From Armigeres subalbatus (Eukaryota > Arthropoda > Insecta > Diptera > Culicidae), in NCBI RefSeq assembly GCF_024139115.2, contig NW_026943189.1:310001-374000 (forward strand): a stretch of 64,000 bases of DNA, given 5' to 3'. The notes under the pieces are model-generated. The model was not told the DNA's origin. It searched no databases and worked only from the letters and a program-made list of their open reading frames with translations. A program made the translations under genes and the position numbers. How positions within the stretch are numbered: the stretch's first letter is position 1; every line of letters starts with the position of its first letter. Positions 11,924-23,192 of this stretch are shown one piece after another.

Positions 11924-11931
11924 GTTTTAAT

Positions 11932-12115
11932 ACAAATATTGTAAGCTTTTTATGCAGATACTGTATTAAAATAATAAAAAATTGGATTTCTTCACAGTGA
12001 TAGTATTAAAATCTTGCAAATTTATAGATGCCAAAGTATTATACAGATTTGGCAAGGTGTCTATGCAGAACTTTATTGAAATATACCATCCGATGGTTGG
12101 GTATAGTTTACGGGC
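11932..12115 (+). repeat. Dispersed repeat, copy 1 (pair with 13305-13475)
   Basis: It shares GATACTGTATTAAAA near its start and a closing CATCC..GGTTGG..TAT phrase with 13305-13475, in the same orientation. The intervening sequence has diverged. Family unknown. Confidence 0.5.
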
Positions 12116-12494
12116 AGGTAGATTTTTCAATAGAATGATTGACATTCACCATTGCCTTATTCCGGACAAACACCAACTTGAAATAAAAAAGGATCTCATA
12201 CGCCATAGCCGTATTTCGGGCAGATGCATTCATTTGAATTTAAATACAGAAAAAATACACCCATCATAGTATTAATCAAAAGGAAAGCAAACTCAATACG
12301 TAACAGATTTTCAATTCCTTCTATCCTCATAAAAGCTAGATTTGACATAGAATACGTCCTTGTTTTCTATATAAATATAGACGGACATTTCACAAGTAGG
12401 AAAAATGATCGCGTCATGAAAAAAATATAGACATTTGCAGCAGCTTTTGAAAAGTCGAAAACTTTTCAACCAATTTTCAATTTTTCCCACCAAT
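12116..12494. other. Unassigned AT-rich sequence
   Basis: No gene or repeat boundary is recognised. Short AT-rich open frames here have no recognisable motif. Confidence 0.3.
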
Positions 12495-12501
12495 AATGGA
12501 T

Positions 12502-12794
12502 AATGGGGCCCTCCTTGGCAGTGCGGTAAGATGCGGGACTACAAAGCGAAACCATGCTGAGGGTGGCTGGGTTTGATTCCCGGTTCCGGTCAAGGCAATT
12601 TTCGGTTTGGAAATCGTCTCGACTTCCCTGGGCATAAAAGTATCATCGTGTTAGTCTTATGATATACGAATGTAGAAATGGTAACTTACTTGGCTTAGAA
12701 ACATCGCAGTTAATAACTGTGGAAGTGCTTAATGAACACTAAGCTGCGAGGCGGCTATGTCCCAGTGGGAGATGTAATGCCAATGAAGAAGAAG
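12502..12794 (+). mobile_element. Feilai-type tRNA-derived SINE
   Basis: The order is a tRNA-related head (GGGGCCCTCCTTGGC, with B-box GGTTTGATTCCC near 12570), a tRNA-unrelated body (GACTTCCCTGGGCATAAAAG near 12620, then the AACTGTGGAAGTGCTTAATG region), and a GAAGAAGAAG tail. AATGGAT flanks it at 12495-12501 and 12795-12801. Feilai SINEs of Aedes have this plan with triplet tails. This copy is near full length. Confidence 0.88.
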
Positions 12795-12801
12795 AATGGA
12801 T

Positions 12802-13304
12802 TGGAAATTGTTCTTATAATCGATATAATCTAGTAAAATTATCGACTTTCAATGGTTAATTAGGGTTATGACAATTTGAACCATTTGAACCCATCCAACT
12901 GCCGCATGTTTGGTTTCACTGCGCTCGATCCGGTGGGTGGGCGACGTACGAACGAGTACGGTGGAGTTGTTCTTTTCGTTTTTCGCGTAAGTCCGTATGT
13001 TTCTGTTTCTAGGGTAACAATAGTGGAGGTATTAGTAGATTTACAAATGAAAATATTTTTTAAAAATTGATAATTATGGGAAATTTACAGCTTTAATATC
13101 TTAGCCCATAGATAAACTAAAAAGTGCTCCAGAGTGTTGAGTTTTGCCAAAAACTATTGATCTGTATCGAAGAAATCGAAAGATTCGGTGCAATTTTTTT
13201 AAAAAACAGTTTTTTGTTGTTTTCTCGAAATAGTGTAAAATGGACTTATGCGGTTTCTCAAACAAATGATTCAATTATTGTGTAAAATTTTGGCATATAA
13301 GCTT
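12802..13304. other. Unassigned sequence after Feilai
   Basis: Nothing recognised. A small GC-richer island (12890-12990) has no coding motif. Confidence 0.3.
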
Positions 13305-13475
13305 GCAATGTAAGCTTTTTTTATAGATACTGTATTAAAAAATTTCAATATTCTAAGATTTTAATACAACGGTTGAAATAAAATTATATGTGCCTAAATT
13401 GAATACAGTTTCATACAGGTTCTTATACAGGACTGTATTGAAATTTGCCATCCATTTGGTTGGATGTAGAGCTAT
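13305..13475 (+). repeat. Dispersed repeat, copy 2 (pair with 11932-12115)
   Basis: Direct-orientation relative of 11932-12115, sharing the GATACTGTATTAAAA start and the CCATCC..GGTTGGATGTAG end. Confidence 0.5.
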
Positions 13476-13797
13476 GGATGTTGGGGAATTTTAGGTATCC
13501 GGATCACGCTTTTTGACAACAGTGGTCATTTTAAACTGTTCATTCACTGAGTTGTAATCGTATATAATTTGTTGCATTTGTGATAGATAACTGGTACATT
13601 ACAATTCCTTACTCTTCCTGATGTGAAGAATTGTTTCAGGGGTAGACCCTGTTTACAGTAGAAGTGTTCATAACAAAAAGGACAATGTTTTGGAGCAAGA
13701 AATTATTTGTAGTGCTGCTTATTCTATGACCTGTCTTTGACTGAGTGACAAACAACTTTATTTTTTTCATCCCAAAGAAAATTACGGAATACATGAA

Positions 13798-13862
13798 AGG
13801 TGGTCCAATGACTACCGCTTCTGTGTTATAAGTAGGCGGTCGTGGGTTCAACCCAAGGCCAC
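13798..13862 (+). other. tRNA-like SINE head
   Basis: GGTGGTCCAATGACTACC resembles a tRNA D-arm with A-box, and GGTTCAACCC near 13846 is a B-box. It resembles the head at 27610-27681 but is more degraded (no CTCATAC anticodon loop). The SINE body to the right is not clear. Confidence 0.55.
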
Positions 13863-14060
13863 AGTTACGTAGGCCATATCACTGTTGATATCACATAACA
13901 ATCAATGGATCCGGCCTAAAGTTCAAACAAAGTTCAAAGTCATTCAAACATTCTGTTCTGTATCCTTAAAAAATTCTACCCAGAATGCTCTAAACATTCG
14001 GCCCAGAATCCTTCTGCTCAGAATCGGGCAGCCCTTACTTTGCACCGTTCAATGTGGAAA

Positions 14061-14787
14061 AACGATCCATTAAAAAATTAAAAACGATCCATAAATAACA
14101 TCTGAATATTCCATAAAACGCTACCATAAATCCATAAAATAGTTCGAAAGATTCCATAAAGAATATTTTTATGATCCATAAAACTTTGGAAAATGATCCA
14201 TTAAAACTATATATTGATCCATAAAATTTCAAATTTGCGCAATTTATATCCTGATGATGATCCATAATTTCAGCCATATGATCCATAATTTTGATAATGT
14301 GATCCATAATGCTTGGAAAGAAGGCCAATGAAACTATATTAATTGATTCACACATTTTATAAAATCTATGGATCATTTATCAAAATTTATGGATCGTATC
14401 ACCAAAACTATGGATCATTTGAACAAAGTTATGGATCAAATGGCCAGAATTATGGATCATATGACTAAAATTATGGATAATATTAATGAAATTATGGATC
14501 ATCATCACGATAAAAAAATGCGCAAATTTGATGTTTTATGGATCAAAATATAGTTTTTTATGGATCATTTGTCATATTTTCATGGGAAAATAGCAAGAAT
14601 TGTATTGTTTTTCTTGACCATGTTAATGGAAGATATTTCCTAATTAATTGCTAAATTTTAGCTTAGTTATGGATCGAAAAATTATTCATTGTGGAATCTC
14701 ATTAACTATTTTATGGATTTATGATAGCATTTTAAGGAACATTCAGATGTTATTTATGGATCGTTTTTAAGTTTTTTATGGATCCGT
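14061..14787. mobile_element. Foldback-like element built of ATGGATC repeats
   Basis: The left arm is studded with GATCCATAA and the right arm with its complement TTATGGATC, about a centre near 14340. The outer ends mirror each other: ATAAATAACATCTGAA near 14110 pairs with TTCAGATGTTATTTAT near 14750. The arms are several hundred bases of subrepeats at about 20-40 bp spacing, resembling foldback transposons. Target duplications are not clear. Confidence 0.7.
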
Positions 14788-14839
14788 CTTTATCGTTTAT
14801 ATGCAAAAGTATGTTTTGCCTCAGAATCGTTCTAAGAAC

Positions 14840-15925
14840 TCTGCACAGATTCTGACAAGGATTCATAAAACTTCAAGACTTCTGATCAGAATTCTTTAAT
14901 GACTCCGCAAAAAAATCTTCCACGGATTCCACTCAGTTTCCTACAAAAATTCTGCTCAGAACCCTCTAAGGATTTTGGTTACATTCCTTAAAAGATTCCG
15001 CTTAGAATCCTACAATGACTCCTAACAAAAAGCTATAAAATCCTCTCAGAAACCTACAAGGATTTCGTTCAAATTTCTCCAAGAATTGCGCTCAAGGAAT
15101 CCGCTCTAATTCCTCCGAAGATTTCACACAAAAACCTGCTAAAAAAATCCGCTGTAAAACCTCCAAGGATTATGCTTTAAATCCTCCAGGGATTCCGCTC
15201 TGAGTCCGTTAAGCATTCTGATCAGATTTCTTTAAGGATTCTAATCAGAATCCTCCAAGGATTCCTTTCAGAAACCTTCAAGGATCCCGCTCAGATGCCT
15301 CCAAGGATTCCGTTCTGATTCCTCCAAAGATTTTTCTAAGATTCCTCCGAGAACTCCGCTTAGGACCGTCTACAAATTCTACTCAGATTCCGTTCAAATT
15401 CCTCAAATAATTTTACTTATCTTTCTTTAAGGATTCCACTCATATTCCTTCAAGAATTCAGCACAGAATCCTCCCAAAACCCCGCTAAAAATCTACAAGG
15501 ATTCTGATTTAAATCCTCCAGTACTTTGATCAGAATCTTCCAAAAAATATGCTCATATTCTTACAGGGATCCCGAGAGATTCCTCCAACGATTCAGCCCA
15601 GATTTTTCCAAGGATACCGCTTCTTCCAAGAATTCCTCTCAGATTCCTTCAAAGATTCTGCTCAGATTCCTCTAAACAAAATTCTTCAACAATTCCACTC
15701 AGCTTCCTCCGAAGATTCCGTCCAGAATTCTCTATTCTCTATTCTCTTCTCCGCTCAAGGTAGTCTTCAAATTCCGCTCAGATGCTTCCAGAATTTTGGC
15801 TTCGATTCCTCCAATGATTTCGTTTAGATTTCTCCATTAATTCCGTTCAGATTCCTACAAGGATTCCGCTCAAATACCTCCGTACGGAAACCTGTAAGGA
15901 TTCCGCTCTGATTTCTTCAAAGAAT
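14840..15925 (+). repeat. Degenerate 23-bp minisatellite, block 1
   Basis: Runs of a 23-bp unit close to AAGGATTCCGCTCAGATTCC + TCC are readable, e.g. five consecutive 23-bp units at about 15235-15350. The unit length is not a multiple of three, so open frames inside (such as 15549-15827) are accidental. Confidence 0.75.
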
Positions 15926-16377
15926 ATGCTTTTATTGGCATATCGGTCTCGATGCTGCTCGTATAGAGGAAGGGAGCAGCGTGTGTGCGAAAGCAGATAG
16001 TAAAGAAACGGAGTCCGAATGTTATCGCTAGGCAGTGACAAGTGTGAAAATGGTATGAAAGGTGTTGAAGTATGCGAGGGCCATTTGAGAATAATTAAAT
16101 TATAGAAGCGTCCGTCTTTGCCGTACATCCTTTCTGGGGATGGCTCGGGCAGTGAATGAAAGTCGCTGTTACCGAGACTGGCAAAAACAGAGGCAATGAT
16201 ACGCATAATTATTTATTCGGCTAATACTTAATTAGTTCTAGCGATCGATGTTCATCATTTGGAGAATCATCGATGGTCGTGTATGGATTGTACACATTGC
16301 ACCGAGTCTCTCCCGATGCTACCATATGATGCTATTGGAACCACAATTCTTATTTACGCACCAAATCATTTCTTATT
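15926..16377. other. Non-satellite insert within the minisatellite field
   Basis: A more complex, GC-balanced segment interrupts the satellite. No gene is recognised; the 119-codon minus frame (16206-15847) runs into satellite at its C-terminal end and is probably spurious. Confidence 0.35.
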
Positions 16378-16460
16378 AGACAGTAGCTGTACGACCGTAA
16401 TCAGTTTAAATTCAATTTTATTGGCCAATAAAACTGATTACGGTCGTACAGCTTCTGTCT
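16378..16460. repeat. 83-bp hairpin-forming inverted repeat
   Basis: Two arms of about 30 bp (AGACAGTAGCTGTACGACCG and AAACTGATTACGGTCGTACA in part) are nearly perfect complements around a loop of about 23 nt. It sits at the edge where the minisatellite resumes. It may be a tiny palindromic MITE. Confidence 0.8.
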
Positions 16461-17140
16461 ATGCTCAGAATTCTTCAACGATTTTGCTCAGAATCCTCTG
16501 AAGATTCTTTTCAGAATCCTCCAAGGACTCTGCTCAGGACCTTCTACAATTTTTGCTCAGATTCTGTCAGGGATTTCGTTCAGATTCCTCCAACGATTCC
16601 GCTCCGATTCCTACAAGGATTCCACTCATATTCTTCCAAGGATTCAGAACCGAAAACCCCGATCAAAAACGTATGAGGATTTTGCTCTAAGCCCTCCAGG
16701 CACTTTGCTCAGAATTCTCCAGAAAAATCGCTCAGATTCTTCCAGGGATCCCACTCATATTCCTTCATCGATTCCGCCCAGATTCACCAAGGATTTCCCT
16801 CAGCTTTTTCCAATTCCCCTCAGGTTTGTTTCACTTGGAATCCTCCAAAGACTCAGTTCAGATTTTTCCAAATATTCCGCTTAGATTTTCCAAAAATTCC
16901 GCTTAGAGGATGATTCTAAGGTTTGGCTAAGGTTCCTTTAAAGGTCCTGTTCAGATTCTATCAAGTAGTTCGCTCAGTATCCTCCAAAGATTCCGTAAGG
17001 AAACCGCCAATATTTCCCTGAAGCCTTCAAGGATTCCGCTCAGATCCTTTCAAGGTTTTCAATAATTATCCACCAAGGTTACCGTTCAGAAGTCTTTAAG
17101 GATTAAGTACAGAAACCTGCAAGGATGCTGCTCATCTTAT
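16461..17140 (+). repeat. Degenerate 23-bp minisatellite, block 2
   Basis: Same GATTCCGCTCAGATTCCTCC-type unit as block 1, more scrambled toward 17100. Confidence 0.7.
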
Positions 17141-17343
17141 TCTTCTTCTTCATTGGCTCTACATTTCAGCTGGAACTAGGCCGGCTTTTCAACTTAGTAT
17201 TCTATTAACATTTCTTCAGTTATTATTAAAAGCTTTTTTATGTCCGCCATTCCATGAGTATGTACCTTGTGTGGCAAGTACAATGGATACACTATGCCCA
17301 GGGTGTCGAGAATGTTTCCAACCCGAAATCCTAGACCAGACCT
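17141..17343 (-). mobile_element. Feilai-like SINE relative
   Basis: It begins with TTCTTCTTCATTGGC (complement of a GAAGAA tail) and carries TGCCCAGGGTGTCGAGAA near 17295, matching the Feilai body phrase. The middle differs clearly from Feilai, so this is a related SINE family or an old copy. The tRNA head is missing or eroded at the right. Confidence 0.6.
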
Positions 17344-17349
17344 AGGCTG

Positions 17350-17885
17350 CTCATATTGATCCATAGTTTCCGCTTAAAGCTATCCAAGGATTTAGCTCAG
17401 ATTCCTTCCAAGAAGTTGCTGAGAACCCTTCAAATATTCTACTATGAATCCGCCAAAATCCTCCAAAACATTCGATCAGATTCCTCCAACGATTCCGCTG
17501 AGATTCTTTAAAGGATTTTTCTCCTAAGATACTGTTCTGTTTTGTGACAATATTTCGCTCAGATTCCTTTAAGTATTCCGCAAAAAGACCTCCAATGATT
17601 TGCCTCAGGTTTCTCCAAGAACTCCGTTCAGATTCCTCCAACAATTTTGCTAGGGTACTTCCAAGAATTCCATTCGCATTAATCTTTGGATTTCGATCAG
17701 ATTCCATTGAGGCTTCTGCACAGAAACCTCCAAGAAAACCGCTCAACAGCCTTCAAAGATTCTGCTCTGAATCATCTAAAGATTTCGCTTATTATGCCCC
17801 AAGGTTTTTGATCAGAAGACTCCAAGGATTAAACGCGGAAACCTGTAAGGATTCCGCTCATGTTTCAAAAGATTTTGTCACAAAC
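17350..17885 (+). repeat. Degenerate 23-bp minisatellite, block 3
   Basis: Continues the same unit after the SINE, consistent with insertion of the SINE into a once continuous array. Confidence 0.65.
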
Positions 17886-18225
17886 TACAGTATGGCCCAC
17901 AACAAATTTTATATAGCTGTTTTTTCATGAATTCACTAGATACAAATGTTTTTTTTCTTGATATTACGCATTGCAAGAAAAATTTGGAATCCAGGAAAAT
18001 TCAAAGCGCCTACAATAAATATAGTGCTGGTAAATGATCAAAGGCAGCTATTGTGAAATTTGCATTGTTTTGTTTATATTTATTCTATTATTTTATTATT
18101 TCGTCCTGAATTGTTCGGCGCGAAATGAACAATTCCAAAAAAGATTATTTTACTACACAAAAAACGATGCCTTACCGAATAGAAAAGAGAAATTCAGTTA
18201 TATTTAAGGTTACACATATTTAAGT
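17886..18225. other. Unassigned AT-rich sequence
   Basis: Nothing recognised. Confidence 0.3.
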
Positions 18226-18480
18226 TTTAGGGGGCAGTAGGAACTAAGTATGTTCAAAAGCTTGACGAACCGTCCTCTGGTTTATTGCAAGTATGGGGGT
18301 TGTTTGGTGTGTGATTGGGTTTGAAAAGGAGCTATGTTCAACTTCTCTAAAAACCTACATGCATCCACAATTAGGATCTATATCCTAAAGCGACCGAGTG
18401 CCGCTTAAAGTACGCTAGCCCAAATTTTGGTGTTAGGTGAGAGGTGGCAGGTGGCAGGCCCAGTAAGCTGCCTGTAAAAC
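18226..18480 (+). mobile_element. Divergent RTE 5' UTR fragment
   Basis: It is co-linear with the 5' untranslated region of RTE copy 2 (about 3855-4140): shared blocks include GGGGGCAG, CTTGACGA, AAAGCGACC..GTGCCGCT, the AAGCCCAAGT/TAGCCCAAAT phrase and the closing AGCCGCCTG/AGCTGCCTG. Identity is clearly lower than among copies 1-3, so it represents an older or separate subfamily. No coding part follows. Confidence 0.7.
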
Positions 18481-19075
18481 CAACCGATACGAACTGGGGT
18501 CTCTCCAGCGTAAAATCGACTACAGCGTACATCGGCACCTCAAAAGCAAAGTCCAATTCGTTTCGGGTTAGTTGACTCCTCGGCCAGGTAATGATATTGT
18601 TAAATTCTTTCATGTCTAATTGGACCTCATGGCAGCTGATTTGTTGTTATGTTTGAATTCAATTCAACGCACACTATGTGTGATTTGTTCTATGCGGGGA
18701 TTTCTGTCTGCGCGTTATTTCCGCGAAGCTATCCAAATTTTTATTTTTCTCCGTAATACGTTTACTTACACACAGATATATGATAGTAGAAATAACCCTT
18801 CAATAACATAAGCTATAAAGACTGTCGCATTTTTTTATGGGCCATATTGTATCCAAGAATTTTGCTAAGATTCCTTCGAAAAACTCAAAAGTGCAGCCCA
18901 GTCGGGATGTACGCAAAGGTGGCGTAGGACTACGTAGCTATACGAAATGGATGGTATTTATCATCATAATTGATGTCTGTTTGTTAACATTGAGCAAAGT
19001 TTCATGGGCTTTGAATCTCTAACCGTAGTAAAGGGATTAACATTACTCATAAGCCGCATTACTGCTGTTGTCACT
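18481..19075. other. Unassigned sequence
   Basis: No gene recognised. One minisatellite-like phrase (AAGATTCCTTCGAAAAACTC near 18868) shows satellite debris. Confidence 0.3.
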
Positions 19076-19830
19076 CGTCTGGCACTCAGTGGATGACATC
19101 AGTTTTAAGCGATTTAGCTGCCGTCGGCGAAAAGGGAAGTTTTCTGACAGGATTCTTTGCTTTTGTTTCTGTTAGAAATTGGAAATGAAATAGATTTTTC
19201 CGGGGCACCATTTCATACAAGGTGTATCCGAAATGAATTTTCTTCAAAGTGCAAAACATAATCGTTTGGCGACGACAGAAAGTTGCCCTTTCGGTAGCAT
19301 AATCACAAGCGTGCGTCGAAGGGAGATGATGCAATAAATTTGTTTGAATGGATGGAATCACTCACAGCAACCAAGCTACCACGCCAAACACCGATGCCAC
19401 CGAAATAGTAAATTTTTGCAATCAATCCTTTCTATTCAGAAAATGCTGGTCCTGAGAAGAACCAAACCTCTTTCCCCAATGCGCCTTTCCAATAACTAAC
19501 CTTTGTTGGAACCTTGGGAACGACGGCCACTCGATGACTTTTCCTGGTGGCATTGGGAATTAATTTTCAGTATTTCTCGCTTAACTTTTCGAAAGGACCT
19601 AAGTAACATTTTTTTCATGATTTAATTTGAATATTGCAATGACCAGACCAATATGAAAGCTTTTGATTGCAGTACTCAAATTAAATCATGAAAAAAATGT
19701 TACTTAGGTCCTTTTGAAAAGTTAAGCGAGATTTCCACTGGTGGCGCGGGATCGGTACGGACGCCACCACTTATGCGATGGTTTTCCGTTGAAACTACCA
19801 ACAGCGCCTTAGTGCTGCAGTGTCCGCTCC
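19076..19830 (-). repeat. Dispersed repeat B, copy 1 (carries a MITE)
   Basis: Co-linear with 20140-20700: shared AGTCATTGGAAATGAAAT-type start, the AATAAATTTGTT phrase, the AGAAAATGCTGGTCCTGAGA phrase (near 19438) and GGTTTTCCGTTGAAA near the end. This copy contains the palindromic MITE 19576-19730, absent from the other. A third partial copy is at 32695-32950. Confidence 0.65.
19576..19730. mobile_element. Palindromic MITE, 155 bp
   Basis: Arms of about 65 bp run CTCGCTTAACTTTTCGAAAG... and ...CTTTTGAAAAGTTAAGCGAG, leaving a short loop. ATTT flanks both sides (19572-19575 and 19731-19734), a possible 4-bp duplication. Absent from the paralogous repeat at 20140-20700, which supports insertion. 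Confidence 0.8.
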
Positions 19831-20139
19831 CTGTGGAATTCCGATCAAAATGGCTCGTGGGATGATGATGATGGTTTGTTTTTGAGGGATATTAACTCAG
19901 GCGGTCATTCATCCCTAACGGTTGATGGCTCGTGGGAGTTGGAAAGCAGCTTTCTTGTTCAATAAAGTATGCTCGTTAGCCCCGCCCCTTTGTGATCTGC
20001 TATGAGTGCACATGTGCACTCATAACGATTAACGAAGAGGCGGGACTAATGGGATTACTTCATTAGATATAAAAAAACTTCTTGCCGGCGCGCGTTGGCG
20101 AAATTTCTTCATATTACAAAACATAATCGCTTGGCATCT

Positions 20140-20700
20140 ATCTCTGAGTGACGGCTGCTGGTGGATGGTTGCGGTTAGTAGTTGATTTTGTTTCTGTTAG
20201 TCATTGGAAATGAAATCGATTGTTTCCGGTCCACAATTTTATACAAAAGAAGGTTGATCCGAGATTAGTTATTTTTTCCAAAGTGCAGAACGATAATAGA
20301 AAGTTCCCCCACGTCGGAGGGAGATTCAGCAATAAATTTGTTCGATTGGATGAAATCACTAACAGCAATTAAGCTACCAAGTCGATGCCACTGAAACAGC
20401 GACCATTTTTTCAATCAACCCTTTCTGTTCAGAAAATGCTGGTCCTGAGAAGAACCAATTTTCTTTCCCCAATGTGTTTTTCCCATAACTAGCGCCATCC
20501 AAACGCTTGTCGGAACCTTGCGTGGAAATTTCACTTCGTGCTGTTATTGCAACCAACGCCATTTTTGCAATCAACCCTTTCTTCACTTAAAAAGCTAGTT
20601 CGTTGAGGTTGAAGGACGACTACCACCAATGCAATAGTTTTCCGTTGAAAATACTACCAGCGCCTCTGCGTGAAATCTTGCTTGAACTGATCCAAACCCG
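20140..20700 (-). repeat. Dispersed repeat B, copy 2
   Basis: Same order of blocks as 19076-19830 without the MITE. On the minus strand 20586-20374 reads an open stretch including FFSGPAFSEQKGLI, a phrase also readable in the other copies with changes. It may be a remnant of an unrecognised transposon ORF. Confidence 0.6.
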
Positions 20701-20949
20701 CAAGTCGCTTGATGCCTGTGCTTGCGATGCATGTACGGGATTGATTGTTTTACTATTTCTAAACTGTTTGCCAATTTTCAATAATAAATAGTGGAAAATC
20801 TGTAAAAATATTAATATTATTCATAATATTGGAAATCAATTGAGAAATGGCTGATATTTTAACGTTTAATTTAAAGTCATATTTTCGTGACGGTCTTCGA
20901 TTTTCGCAATCGTAAAGTGTTCCCCAATATAGAAAAGACAGACGTAGTC

Positions 20950-21202
20950 TTCTTCTTATTGGCATTACATCCCCACACTGGGACTTCCACAGTTATTAAC
21001 TGCGAGGTTTCTAAGCCAAGTTACCATTTTTGCATTCGTATATCATGAGGCTAACACGATGATACTTTTATGCCCAGGGAAGTCGAGACAATTTCCAATC
21101 CGAAAATTGCCTAGACCGGTACCGGGAATCAAGCCCAGTCACCCTCAGCATGGTCTTGCTTTGTAGCCGCGCGTCTTATCGCACGGCTAAGGAGGGCCCC
21201 AT
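20950..21202 (-). mobile_element. Feilai SINE, internally deleted
   Basis: Minus-strand copy flanked by AGACGTAGTC (20940-20949 and 21203-21212). The tail (TTCTTCTTATTGGC) is at left and the tRNA head with the complement of the B-box at right. About 45 bp of the body are missing relative to 12502-12794, between the tail-side CACTGGGAC and TTCCACAGTT. Confidence 0.88.
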
Positions 21203-21212
21203 AGACGTAGTC

Positions 21213-21438
21213 CTACGTCAAAAATCTGCTGAAAATCCTCAAAAGATTGTGCTCCGAATCCTTCAAGGATGCTGCTTTAAATTCCTCATTCGCTTAGAAT
21301 AGTCCTAAAAATCCGCTCAGATTCTTCCGAGGATTCCGTTCAGATTACTCCAAGGATTCTGCTTATATTCCTTCAAATATTTCGCACAAAATCCTCCAAG
21401 GTTTTCGCTCAGAACCCTTCAAGCATTATGTTTCTATA
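21213..21438 (+). repeat. Degenerate 23-bp minisatellite, block 4
   Basis: The GATTCCGTTCAGATTACTCC-type unit resumes to the right of Feilai. Confidence 0.65.
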
Positions 21439-21578
21439 CCAACATTTGAAAAGGGCGTAATAGCCAAAATTTGTTCCTTCTTATTTTTCGTCCACATATA
21501 CAGTTATATATATGTAGAATTGTAGACAAAGAATAAGAAGAAATAAATTTTGGCTCTTACGCCCTTTTCAAATGTTGG
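21439..21578. mobile_element. Palindromic MITE, 140 bp
   Basis: Arms of about 60 bp: CCAACATTTGAAAAGGGCGT at left and its complement ACGCCCTTTTCAAATGTTGG at right, around a short AT loop. The target duplication is uncertain. It sits next to minisatellite DNA. Confidence 0.75.
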
Positions 21579-21599
21579 CCTAGTTATAACCATTAACCA

Positions 21600-21909
21600 T
21601 TCCGGAATTTTGCCTCCTTAAATTCAGATTCCGCTCATGTTCCTTCAATCACAGATAGAAAAAGTTGTTGAACTTTACACGAAAGTAATGCACATAAAGG
21701 GAATGCCAAAAAGAGCGTAAATTTGAACGACATTTTCGCCTGAATGTATGCAAGTTCGATTACTATAGAAATTGATATAATGCTATAGAAATTGCATACA
21801 TTTAGGACGAACTTGTTGCAAAAGATCCATATACGCCTGGAATAGTGTAATTTTGCACGTCTATACTTTTTACGCGCCGATTAGTTTTCATTATTTTTTT
21901 TCTGTGTTA
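21600..21909. mobile_element. Probable MITE with CACAGA ends and internal palindrome
   Basis: From about 21651 (CACAGATAGAAAAA) to about 21905 (TTTTTTTCTGTG) there are approximate inverted ends. Inside, GAATGTATGCAAG and TTGCATACATTT form a palindrome. Boundaries are approximate; flanking bases hold satellite debris. Confidence 0.4.
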
Positions 21910-22870
21910 AGCATTCCGCAAAGATGCCACTTAGGTTCCTCCAAGGATTTCGATCATAAACATTTAAAAGTTCTGCTCAGAATCTTCAAAGCACTCCACT
22001 CAGTATCCTGCATGAGTTCTACTCAGAATCGTGTAAAAGTTCTGTTCAGATTTCTTCACGGATTCCACTCAGATTCCTTCAAGCATTCTGCTAATAGTCA
22101 TTCAAGCATTACGCTCAACATTCTTCAAGATATTTGCATAGAATCCTCCATATTTTACGCTCAGAATCCTTCAAGAAGTTTGCTCTTAATCTTTATAGAA
22201 TTCTGCTGAAAATCCTTTAAAAATTCGGCTCAGGATCTCAGACTTTTCTCAAAGGACTTAAAGGATTCTTTTTAGATTATACCAAGGATTCTGCTCAGAA
22301 TGCCTTAAAAATTCTGTTCATGATCCTTACTTGATTCTACTCAGAAACCATGATGGGATCTGCTAAGAGTCCTTAATGTATTTTGTTCAGATAATATTAT
22401 GATTTCTGCTCAGAGTCCTTCGTAAATACTATTAAAAGTCCTTCAAGAAATCTATACTCCAAGCATTATGCTTAGAATCATGCATTTATTCTGCTCAGAG
22501 TTCTTCACAGATTCTCATCAGATTCCTGTGAAGATCCTGACCAGAATTCCTTGAGGATTCTGCTCAAAAGCCTTCAAGGGTTCTGCTGTGAATTCTTTAA
22601 GGATTCTCCTCAAAATGCTTCAAGTATTATGTTCAGGAGCCTTATTGGATTCTGCTCAAAAATTCAAATGGATTCTGCTTAGAACTTTCAATGGATTCTT
22701 CTCAGCATCATTCAAGAATTCTGCTGTGAATCCTTCAAAAATTCTGTTCAGAATCCTTCAAGGTATGAAGAATGTCGAATCGGTATTCGTTTTGCTCATT
22801 ATTCTTCAATGATTCTGCTAAGATTCCTTCGAGGAATCAGAATCGTTCAAAATTTTACCTCAGAATCTTT
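21910..22870 (+). repeat. Degenerate 23-bp minisatellite, block 5
   Basis: Long run of AAGGATTCTGCTCAGAATCC-type units with several length variants; the consensus is shifted toward TTCTGCTCAGAA compared with block 1. Open frames inside are not credible genes. Confidence 0.7.
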
Positions 22871-22875
22871 TTTAT

Positions 22876-23192
22876 GATTATTCAAAGAGTAGCATGAACG
22901 GGCGTAAGTATTAGTCGTTTGGCAGCGCAGTTTTATTAGTTGACACTTTACCGGTCACTAATAAACACGCTGCTCAAACAGTAGCGCATCTGACCAAAGG
23001 TGACCAAAATTGGTTGTGTGGTAAGAGCGCTACCATTTGATTAACTACCAAACGTCAAATGTCACTTTTATAGAGTACAGCAACCAAATTGATAGCCGAA
23101 AACTGTAACCGATACGGGAAAGAGTAACTAAACTAAAATAACAGCTGCACAGTTGATTAAAATACTCGGGTCCGTAATGATACTCTTTCAAA
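22876..23192. mobile_element. Short inverted-repeat element within the minisatellite
   Basis: Ends read AGAGTAGCATGAACGGG and CCGTAATGATACTCT, imperfect complements, and TTCAA borders both sides. The interior is unlike the satellite. Family and duplication length are uncertain. Confidence 0.5.

Noticed and set aside
15549..15827. Open frames in the 23-bp minisatellite (also 17544-17930, 17746-17351, 21853-22209, 23243-23533)
   Set aside because: Their peptides are just readings of the satellite word in varying frames; a 23-bp period cannot keep one frame.
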